From Trogon surrucura (lineage: Eukaryota > Chordata > Aves > Trogoniformes > Trogonidae), in NCBI GenBank assembly GCA_020746105.1, contig CM036627.1:1612001-1676000 (forward strand): a stretch of DNA of 64,000 nucleotides, given 5' to 3'. The translations under genes were made by a program, and so were the position numbers. Of the stretch, positions 48,501-60,500 are shown in pieces (within the stretch, counting starts at the first letter, position 1; each line of letters starts with the position of its first letter). Under the pieces are notes generated by a model. The model was given only the letters and a program-made list of their open reading frames with translations, ran no database searches and was not told the DNA's origin.

Positions 48501-51500
48501 CCTCAGACCAACATCCAGATGGTGCAAATGCACAAACAGCTCAAGAAAGGAGCAGCACTGACTGGACTACTGGCGTATACACGTATGGAAGAACGAGACA
48601 GAGAGCAACACCACAGATCACCGGGAAGAAACCACAAACTCTGCCTGGCAATTACTGCAACAAGAATATTTTTAGAGTTTTGATATTAGAGGTGACAAAA
48701 CAGACAACTTTTCTTTGGAAAAGAAAGGAGAAGCACTTCTTTCTCTACCAATAATTTTTTTTGTGCTCTCTAAATTTCCTGTATGAACACTTACCTTTGT
48801 TCCAGGCGGCAATCCTTCTAACTGTTTGGGTTTCCTAAATGTTCGATGATGCTGAGTCTTGTGATCCATTTTCTCTTTGCACGTCAAAAACTGCAGTCTG
48901 CACTTAGTGCAACGGTATATTCCTTTTTTCTTTTAAAACCAGAAGACAGTCTACAGTAAGCACGAATGCCATGATAAAAAATAAACTCCAAGCCTAGCTT
49001 GTTTCAAGCAACCATCATCCAGTTTCTAAAACATTGCTCAGAGAAGTTCCTAATATTGTACAAAGCCAAGATAATATGTAGGAATTAAAGAGAGAATATT
49101 TAAATACTTGAAAATGCAAGGCAGCATCATTGCTAAGAGGAAGAGAAATCGGATTACCAGAGGGAAAGGAATCAGATTACCAGTTATAAGAAAACACAGT
49201 ACTTCAAGTAGAGAAAAAGACTGATCAACTCGTGAAAGGTTTGCTACTAATCTGAAGAAAAGCAGAACACATCACTTTATGAAGAAACCAAACAGCAGAG
49301 ATATTCATTAAAGGATATTCAGAGATTTCTTTTTTTTAAGAGGGAGTTACTGTCACACAAAAACATAACAAAGTCTAACAATGCCCTTAAAGACTTCTCA
49401 AAAAAAACCAGTCATAATTTTTCTACCATATTTTATTAAGTATTCTTATCCAGTAACAACCATACATATCTGTTGCACTTCTTTTCAGATTCATTACATA
49501 TATTTAGTATTTTTCTAGCATTAAGAATTTAAAATATGTGCTTACCTGATGCCTCATGTAATGATGCATATACGGTGCTCCAATTTTAATTACTTTGAGG
49601 CAAAATGGGCATAGCAAATGTTTTGTATTTTCATGAACTGTTCTAAAATGCATTTCTACATCTGAAAAAGCTGAGGATCTGTAGTTGCATACCTAAAATA
49701 CAAAAGGTTGACTTTTCTGTTAAAAATTTATTGACAGTCAAGATTGGGGGGAGTATAATTAAATACAAAACGGTCACACTGAGATACCTGGCAAACATAC
49801 GGCATTTCACCTGGCTTATGATTGTCCTTCATATGTTGCAAAAGAACTTGCTCTGTTTCAAAGGATAACTCGCAAATTTTACAAATAGCTAGAAAAAGCC
49901 AAAAAAAAATAATCATTTGGGGTCATAAGTAGATAAATCGTAATACATATACATAATGTGACCTGTATGTATCTATAAAGGTAAAGCAATCTAATGACTA
50001 TTCTACTCGTCACAAGAAATTCTCTATACAATTTCAGGAAGCCAGGAGTGCGGGGCCCTTAACATGAATTCTTGCAGTCCAGCTTTCAGTTAAAAAAACC
50101 CCACCATAACAAAATACTTGTACAAAAATTTTCCAGTCAAATATAACATAAATTGAATGAGAGCTCAGCTCCTACACTCTATCTCAGGATTACTGCTCTT
50201 TAAGTACAACAGGTTTATTGTGAAGTTACAAAGCAGCACAGTAAAAGCCAGAAAACATTTAAAAATTCTAGGTTGCAAAAAGACGGGGTGTTACCCAACC
50301 CAACTTACTAGATGACTCGTAAGGCGTGTGTGTACTTTCAATGTGGCACTGCAGCTGGAACGGGGTGGGAAACTGACGGTAACAGTGCTGGCAGGTGGTG
50401 TGGCTTTCCCAGCTTTCGCTGCTCTGCTTCTCCAGCTCCAAGTGATGTTTCATGTGGTTCATAAACCTTGAAATGATACCGAACAGGTGCAAAAACCTAC
50501 ATTTTAACTTGCGCTATACATATCACATGCAAAATGTAGTGGATTCCTTACAAACTTTACTCTGTAAGGACTTAAAAAAAATAATCTAAACAATAAATAT
50601 TTCTTACAAGAAATAATGAAAAGGCAAGCTTTGAAAGATGATTTCTGTCATAGTCAGCTTAAACAAATCTTGAGTATTATAGGAAGCATGCAATATATCT
50701 GAAATATATTCTAAGGCTAAGTGACCTATTTTGTTTCATGTTTGCTTAGACAAAATTGTTGCTTGAAATAAAGGAAAATGAGCAAAGGCAACTACAACGA
50801 CAAAATATGTCAGCTCTTTACACTTGACCACCACCTTGTCAAAGCCACACTCTGAAACAAGTATAACTTCAGCTCTGCTAAAAAAAAAAAATAAAGGAGC
50901 AAGAACATATCTTCATTGTAGCTTTATCTGAAACCACCTTCACTCACAACTGACTGGGTTCCAGGAGCTTTCTTTGCACGAAGCATTTAGGATTGAAGCT
51001 GAATTACAGTTATCAAATAGCACTGTGCAGGTGACAATAAAAAGAGTATGAGAAACTTGGTGGTATGTTACTACAAGTTACCACCTCTTCCTATTTAACA
51101 CATCCACCTGTCTGTAGTAGGAACGTATTCCAGCTGGGAAATCGAGGCACCTGGGACAACACCGGGAGGGAAGCCACAGTTACCGGTGAAGGGGCACAAG
51201 GACAGGTTAAGTTGCACAACTCACTACTGTTAAACTTCAAAAACTGTCCTATTTTGAATGTGCTTCGTTTCAGTACAGCCACAGGAAATATCACAAGTAG
51301 GTCACACTCACAAAAGGAATGTATTTCTCTAAGTGGTGACCTTGGAACCGGAAAAAAACAAATGAGCAAGGAGAATAGTCTCTTGAGCTCAAGCTTCTAA
51401 CATCATGCAGTTGCTTTCAAAACAAAAAACAACATAGGAAAAAAGGGAAAAAAAGGCAAAAAGAACAAAAAAAGGGCAGCTAACCGAAGATATCTAGATA

Positions 51501-54500
51501 CCTAAGCAGAAGAAAGGAACTGACAGTAGTATTGCATATTACCTCAGCAGAACAGTTTTTCAATGATGTGTTCAACCACAGATCTTTTAAAAGAAGCAGG
51601 GGATTACCCTGACAAATCATTTTGTGGTTTCCTGAATTAAGGTCCAGAAAACTACCTCTAGAAGTAGAGAGGTACCATGTATTTATTTCTCCCACTATAA
51701 ATGGCTAAAGGTGTAAAACGTACCTTGGAATAAAAACTCCGAAGTTATAGAACTATGGGATATAGCTACAAAAAGTTACAGCAAAAATTGCTATGGCTGA
51801 AAGTAGACTCTAGAGAAAATATAAATTAATTCTGAATAAAGTGCTAGCTTCAACTGAATTGCTGTGGAACATATAGGTACCACAGCACCAATAGCATACA
51901 ATATCATGCTGAGTAGAAGAGAGTGCCTGAAAAGTATTTTTTACAATGAACCAAGTATCTTAATGTATTCCTTCTGTGGACTACTTTTCATTACAGTGCA
52001 CAAAAGGCTTATTTGAAAGGTATTCTGCATAGGAAAACAAAAGAAAAACTCAGCCTGTATCAAACATTGCTTATTGCTCTTAGAAAGATAAATTGCAAGG
52101 GAAGAAATGCCGTAATTAACAGGAACTACAAAATCATGAAACCCTTCTGAAGTCTTAACAACATACATTTTCATGCTGCTTAAGACAAATTACTTGAACT
52201 TTTGCTTAAGATTTACACTTAATGCCTACATACTTAATGATTAATAGCAAATGTTACGTTTGCAATTACATGAAACTTTTGTTTTGTTCAATAATACGGG
52301 TCTAATGTTAGCATAAACCATTAACTTGCAGACTGTGCCCTTTGAAGATATGGTCCATTTTTCAGTTTTACATTCTGCTACTTCAGCTTCCCTTGAAGAA
52401 TGCATGTAAAAAAAGTTCAGTGACCTTAGCTTCCAAAGGAACAATGACACGAACTCATTTACCTATTAAAACAGCTTACTGAAGTTTTTTTGCAGCACTT
52501 GGAAGTAAAATTATTCCATCAAAATAACAGATGTTACATAAGCAAACCACAAACTATTAGTCATTGTGCATCCCTTGAGGGAATTAACACTTGCATCTAC
52601 CAGTCTCACCATCAATTCAGCTGGCAAATTGTAAAATACTTGGTGTTGCCCTTTCTAACCCCAAAGTCCTACAACTGCTCTCATTAAAACTCTGTTTATG
52701 CTGGGCATTTAAACATGAAAATTAGTACTCTGTTAAAAGTTCAAGTTACATAGCAAGAACTAATTCAATTTCTGTTTAGTCACCCAATATTATTAGTTCT
52801 CAAGAAGAAAAAAGTTTCCTATTCCATAGAGACAAGTTTTCAACACATTAGATGAACTGCTATGGGCTTTAAGTAATTAACAATTAAGAAAGTGAATTCA
52901 AATACCTTATGTTATTTTTAAGAACTTTCAGACAACTGAAGCACTTAAATGTTGTATGAGTCTTCTGCTCCTGCTGTACCTGCTGGGTGTCACCTTCATG
53001 TTTCCCATAATAAAAGTCGTTAACTAACATAATCAATTTTCCTTTCTCAGATTCAGCAATCTTGCTTGGTGAGCTCGAACATTCTGTTTTGGCCATTTCC
53101 AGGAAAAAGTTATTTACCATATCTGGACAACAATACTAGTTGGAAAGAGGGAGGAGAAGACACAGAGGCAAAGGTATCAGTCCCTCTTACCAGGCAGCAT
53201 CAATGACAACAGCATTAAAACAACTGAAGCCACTCGGTACCTAATGCAGAGCTCAATTCTCTGACGCATGAACACCATTCATGTTCACATCTGGATTTTA
53301 CACAGCAACTGATCTTCAGATAATGTTTAGGCAATAAAACACTAATTATGAAAACCGAACGGAAATTATTCTTATAGGTTCATGTGAGACATAATCAAGC
53401 TGGGAATCAGCATACTAGCATTGCCTCACTCATTAGGAAAATGTCTGCTACACTGAAATTTAATAAAGAGAAAAGCAGTTTTTATGTATGTATTGTATTG
53501 AAAAGCATAAGTTTACTGAGAATAGAAATTTTTTATTTATTTTGGGGGGACTTATGTTGAAACCTGAAGAAGTTCTTTACTGAAATACTGAAAAATTCAG
53601 AAATTCTAAGTCACGTCACATACACTGTTGAAGCTTCTTTAAGTCAAAGCGTACATAATGAATGCTTAACCCAATAGCTATACTATGAAACTTAACGCTT
53701 AAGAAGTACGCAGTACTTCAAGCAGAAGATATTTCAAAGTTTCCAACAGGGAACAAAATTAGAATGTTGCAGGACAGATCCACCTCCTGCTGGATAATGA
53801 TTCTTATCATGCAGGGCTACTTTCTATAACCCGACTGGATGCCTATTATCATAGGCACTTACGTTCATCAACTTCACCTGAATCTAGCCAATGGTTCAAA
53901 AAATCACAGGTATGGCAGAGAAAAATCACAGACAGCAAACATGCCTCAATTCATTGGAAAAACAAGGCAAAAAAGTGTCAAGACTTAGAACTCCCCCGTT
54001 CCACTCTTCCTCTCCATGACTATTTGAGCTCTCCGTTAATCACAGATCATCTTCATATCAAAACATGGCACTCTCTCAGAACTGAAGAGAGGCCCACATG
54101 TTTGCTATACTGTGTACCAGCCCCAAAATATTTTACCTTCATATGATTTTTTAGAGGATCCATAAGATTGAAATGAATATTGCACTTCGGACAAGCTCGT
54201 GGAAAAGGTCCTCCATTTTTAATGGTGCTTGACACAGCATTTGTACCTGTAAAAGTTAAAATATGTTAATATTCACAAGCAGAATACTCAGTTTATTTAT
54301 TATTCTAGCAAAATATGCTACTTCAAATGAAAACTATTACAACTGATGTAGCTGTAGTAACCATAAGCAAAGTTTCACAACCATCTTTTAATTACCCTTT
54401 CTTTTTTCCAAACCAAATTTGAGTTTGTTCTGTTCGATATAGACCTATAAGCAACTTCTGCCACGTTTTAGCACAAATAAGGAAAAAATAGGAGAGGGTG

Positions 54501-57500
54501 AAGGTGGCATGACAAAGACAAATCATTAATTCTGTGTATCACCACCCTGTCTGGATAGGACAGATTTTTGATGCTTTCATTTTCAGAACTTGAATTTTCA
54601 AACAACGACGTAGAACTCATTTTTATGCCATGACCTGATCATCATCACAACAGGGTTCAGACAACAGGTCTTGGGAAGGAATTTCACCATCTGGTTCTCA
54701 ATTATGAGAATATTTCTCACTGCACTGTTGTTGGAACCTAGGCCTATTCAGATGCATCATTCCTGTTGAGCAAAGGTGTCTTTGGAGAATCTGCAGAATA
54801 TATCCTCTAAATAATTACTCCCAGTAATGAAAAGAAATAACATTTCTCTTATCAACATAAAACGATTTACTACCTTCTGAGCAAAACCAAAAAAGCTTTG
54901 CATTAGCTTAAACTTTAATGAATAAACCCAGGTTTCCCGTTTTTTCCAAACTGCCAAAAAACATCACAGCAAGAACTATTTTTCCAGATGAAGTTCTCTT
55001 GCATTCTTAAGTCATTCACAGATCTGGAGGCCTCCATGCCGAGTAAGTAGTTTAGAAGAGAAGGTTAAACACAGTAAGAGTTTTAAGTAACGTCTCAACT
55101 GCAGAGTCAACTGCACCCTGCTAGGGCTATGAAAAACATAATAAAATTAAGCACACAAATACATCCGTCTATAACACAGGAACACGTAAGAGTTACGAGA
55201 TGACCACGTGACAGTGTTATAATTTTTTTTTCACAGAAATAGTCTTGCACAGTCCCTGAGGTAGACACGGATCAGACAATATTTCCTTGAAGGTAACAGT
55301 ATTGGTAAGAATCATAACTAAGGAGAAAGTCCTTCAGATGACTGGGTGGCCATGCAAGAGAGGCACCACAAAACAGCGCTGCAAATCTTCACTGTTAAGG
55401 TCTGTAAAAACATTCTGACATGTCACAAGTAAGTGCAAGTTGAGTTGGAAGAAAACAGGTTTTGCAGCAAAATCTTGTGTTCTGCAGTGCTTCAGTGCTG
55501 GGTTTTTCACATGAAAAATTGTTACGCTGACATGGGACATCTTAAGAGACAAACTCATCAAAATACGGTTCTTGGTGAATATGATCTCCCTCTTTGTTAC
55601 TACACTTAGGAAGATCCTCTGGTTATTTTTTGTACGTTATTGGTTGCAGCACAATATCTGCTTTACCCAACACAAGGTCGTGGAAATGTTCCTGCTGCAA
55701 TACTTCACGTTATAGCCATTTTCTTTTAGTTGCTGGGGAAGAGTCTGATATCAAATCAGCTGCAAACAAGAGATGCACGCCCCCCAAATATTAAATGATT
55801 CCAAACAACAGAATCACACTGTAGGTAACCCCTCATTTTAACATTATATGAGAGTGTATGTGGCTGGATATATCTCAAAGGCAAGAATAAACCTTTGTCT
55901 ACTGTCATCAGCTGAAAGGCACCTTTTAGCTCAGGAGGAAAATGCACCTAATTATTAATATGCTGAAAGAGCTATACTACCTTTTTTCTTGTAGGGAGGG
56001 AAAGGTCTTTTAAAGAAGATCCTGTCTTTGAAATTTAAATGTCCTTCCCTTCCCACTACTATTTTAAACTGTATCAAAAACACTCCTGCAAAAGAAAGAG
56101 GGGAAACTGCAAAACACACTTTGCAATAGTTAGTCGAAGTACAGAATCACAGAATAATTTAAGCTGGAAATGTGGAGGTGTTTTCATCCAACCTCCCACT
56201 CAAACCAAGTCCAACCTTATCAGGATGCTCAGAGCCATGCCCAGGCAGCTTCCGAGTATCTCCAAGGACAGAGATTCCACAATCTGTGTCATTGCTGCCT
56301 TGCCTGACACTCTTTACAATGATTTTTTTTTTCCTTGCTTTTATCTGATCAGAATTAGTCAATAAATTCAGTCACAGAATTCTTTTAATTTTGATTTTCT
56401 GGCTGGTTATTCTTTAAGGTTGCAACTCTTTATTCAGTTCTTTGGCACAGAAAGCCTGAACTACAGGTATGAGGGGACTGGTACAGTGTGAGGTCAGGGG
56501 CATTTATTTTGATCATCTGTCTTCACAGCCACCAGACTGCCTAACTAATCACTGCTTCACAGAATTCAAACATACCTACTAAACAGCAAAGGTCTAAAAT
56601 TTGAATACGTAATAACTTGTGGTGTATTAATTTGTAAAAATATGTAAATACTTGCAGATAGTTTTTTCTTCTTTTAATACATAAGAACAGTTGCCTATTT
56701 ACACTGCTTTAACAGCATTAATAACATCAATCAACTTAAACATAACAAGAGTGCCAGCTTTTTCCATGACAGAGATGCACGGACTGACAGCTACACCATT
56801 TGATCCACCCTGCCTTTTGAAGGTACATTTTGTGATGGTGTTACTGTTTGAGAGTTAACTGTAGGTGAAACAGTTGAATTGCTTCCGGCACCAACCTCCC
56901 TAGGCTTGGCCTTTTTAGGAGTTACACTGTTGACTTCAGAAGTAGCAGGACCCTTAGATACAAAAGCACTCTGATTCACACCTACAGTAGTTTAAATTAA
57001 AGAACCTCAGCTTTTTTTCCATAATAAATTATGAATACGTCAGGGATACCTATACTGTAAAGGATGGACAAGTTAAGCCAAACAGAAGTCAAGAAAACAA
57101 TACCCAGTTCAGATTGAATACGATAAGGTCAAAGGAAAAGGAACAGGCAAATGCAAAGAGACACAGACCCATCACTGAAACCCAGTACATCACACTAAGA
57201 CCACTTGGATTTATTTGGTATAGTTTTCACATCTCAGACCACATGCTAAGCAGCTGATTTCTCCAATGCCCACTATTCGGTACAACCTCTACCCTTCTGA
57301 TGAAAAACACATCTTCTTTTTTTCTGGTCCTATATTAATGCTGGTTTAGTTAGTTATTAACTCAGTAGAACATTGGAGACATCAGTTTGTATGCAAAAGG
57401 AAAACAGTATTGCAACTTCTAATGATCAATCACAGCACACCTATTTTCCTCTTTTCTGAAAGAACAGTTGATTCACTCACTTTGCAGTACTTCTAAAAAA

Positions 57501-60500
57501 AAGAAAAATCACTAAAACTCAAAAATTCAGAGCTTTGGTGCCCGACTTACACACCCATCAATATTTGGCTCCATCTTGTCCTGAAACTCACGTCTCTGCC
57601 ACCGTAAGATTACCCTTGATGATGTAATCTCAATAGAGATATGAGCCCTCAAGCAGACCGGAAAGATCACAGCTATGTACCAACAAGTCTGAAGTGCCAG
57701 CACAGGCCCCATAAACCACAGACTGCAAATAGCCTTAAGACTATGATAAATTATGACAAGGACCAGACTTTAATTTCAGACACAACAGCCCAAACTAAGG
57801 ATATTCTTGTACACTCCCCTCCCAATGGTCTAGCTGCCTCAGCGATTTCTTTGGGTGTAATAAAGAACTCAACTAGTATCTTCAAAAGTCTTCTCAACAA
57901 GCAGAGATGGCTTGCGTCACAAAGTTATCCAAACTTCCCAGAGGAAACAAACCAATCCCCTCTCGTGGGGGGGTACTCCGCAGTAACTATCTACACCAGT
58001 CTGGACAGCCTCCCCACTCAGTCCACAAAGGCAGAGACTCCCAGCAGGGAATGCTGATATTTGAGCATCTTGGAGAATTTATCACAGTATGACTCATGTA
58101 CAAAACAACAGTGTTATATATGTATTTAATCCTCCTAATGTTCTCCTCTGTATAACACCTTTTCTTCTGTCTGACATAAATGAATGCATTAAACCAAAAT
58201 GCCTCACTCTACGCATTGTTTGCCTAAGGTTGTTAATACATTCACAATTAAACAGGCTATTCATTAGATACTATTATAACCTAGAGTTTTTTTAATTTCT
58301 TATACTTGCACTGCTAGGTATATGAGCTGGTTACATTGACACGTCTCGATCAGTAACAGCTTCCATAGAGCTGGTATGGCTTCAGCAATTTTCTGTGTCA
58401 CAGAGGCTACTTGAGCACCAATCCGAGCCAGGAACTACTGCTATATATTTAATTATGTGTAGCTGTGTAATAAGGGCCAGAGAAAAGACAGAAGAGCTGA
58501 CTTAAGATTAACTATTTTATTTTACTGTAGAAAACCTGATTTTAAAAGAAAAAAGGACTGCTTTACACATAGGTGAAATTAATTTTCAATTTTCTTTAAA
58601 AAAAAAAGCTTGACATCTGTGAAAAAATCTGAAGACTATTTAATACATTTATCAAAGTGAGTATTCTCTCAGCTGGTGCCTGGACACAAGAACTCCTTGG
58701 ATCACCCATGTTCCAGACTATTCTGTCCAATTCTCTACCTGGCAGATCATATCGCTGAAACTCAGGGACTCTCGGTACTCAAGAGTGCAGAGAAGAGCAG
58801 CAGCCAAACAATTCTTGCTTGGTTTTTGGGCTGCTCAGGAGTCTGTTCACTTCATGCTATTAGCGACTCCTTCTGTAAATATTTGGTAGCTATTCCAAAA
58901 CAGCTGGCTATACTCCTACACAAAACACGTGTACAATAACTACAATGATTGCAAGGAGCAAAGTATCACTGGCCAACTGGTTTCTAAACACAGACTACAA
59001 TACTACTGTAAAATCCTTTACACTGCTACATGTGTGTGTGCTGGCTGAGCCCGATTTTATGAATGATGGCAAAGTACATTAGAAATGGTAGCCTAGAATA
59101 TAAAAGCATCAAATGTGCTGTGGTAACGGTGTGATCAAACTTACAGAATAAGGACATGAAAACCAAATTGTTTAAGGCCTCTACTGCATTGTCCCTCACC
59201 AACACTTCCCATTAATCTAGTGCTACAAATGCATGTACGCAGTGTAGTTAATTCCTACATGCCACAGAGCAGTTCTATTGCTTATGACATTTTCCAGTTC
59301 CTCCAAGAGGAGTTTGTGTGAGACTGATCTCAAAATATTCTCAGAAAGCCAGCTACAGTTTTATATACATCTCCAGCGTCCATCCAGCCTGCAGATAAGA
59401 CTTACCAATCAATGCTGTTTAACACCACCATCCTATTCAAACAAAATGGTTTGTTAGAGTCTGTTAGCAGCTTGTCACTGAGAAACAAATATTTATGCTA
59501 TACTGAGCAAAAAAGTCTTTAAAGATCCATGTACAGAAGTGAAATTGTCCTGCCGAGTATCACAAGGCAATTCCCAAAAGGACTCTGGTTTTAATTACCA
59601 TATTCCATCATGTCTTGTGCACGTGAATTAGAGGAAGCATAGTACCAACACAGACGAACAGGCATTGGCACATACTAACAACATGAAGGTAGGCAGCGTT
59701 ATGTGACCTCACCACGGAAGCCAAAACACAAAATATGCAGACACTTCCTTGTTGTGAAGTGAAATGTATCTTAAATTTGCCTTTTGTCATATAGACATTT
59801 GTGTTTCAACCCACAATTATGAAACCATTCTTTTCATTTCTAAATCCTATTGCCACCTTATAGAAATAAACATAGACTAAGTATGGTATATTTTAAGACA
59901 CTTCAAAAGCACCAAGGACTGTAATTCAAGTATTTTACTTTTCCTCGATAAGAGATTAACACAAGTAATTTTCAAATATGCAAGGATATCTTCCAAATTA
60001 AAACCAAACCAACACAAAAAAAACCCCCAACAAATCCACAAACAATTAGACTTTAATACCTGTTCTTTGGACAATAAGGGCTGGAGTGCTGAATCATTTG
60101 CAAGAAATGAAACCTTTGTTTACTTTACAAAAAGCTATTTAACCCAGTAAGACAAGAATGAGATCACACAATAGTTGGGACACATGCAAGGAAAGACAGT
60201 ATCGCATCTTTATGAACAAGTAGCTGGAATGAATGCCTAAATTAAAGCAGAATAAGCTAGCAATCGCTCCGTTTCATATAGCTTGTTAGTACGACCAGTT
60301 AGGTCATTCATTGGCATAACCTGTTACCTCACGGAAGAATCAGAAGTGATAGTCATCTGTAACTTACAGACTTAATATAATCCTTCACAAAAGAGAAAGG
60401 AAGTCCCAAGTTACAGCTTGGTTAAGATTGAATACACTGCACGCTTTAAATACACTTCATCTGCAGAGACGAAATAGGCACGTGTTTGTTTCTAAATAGA

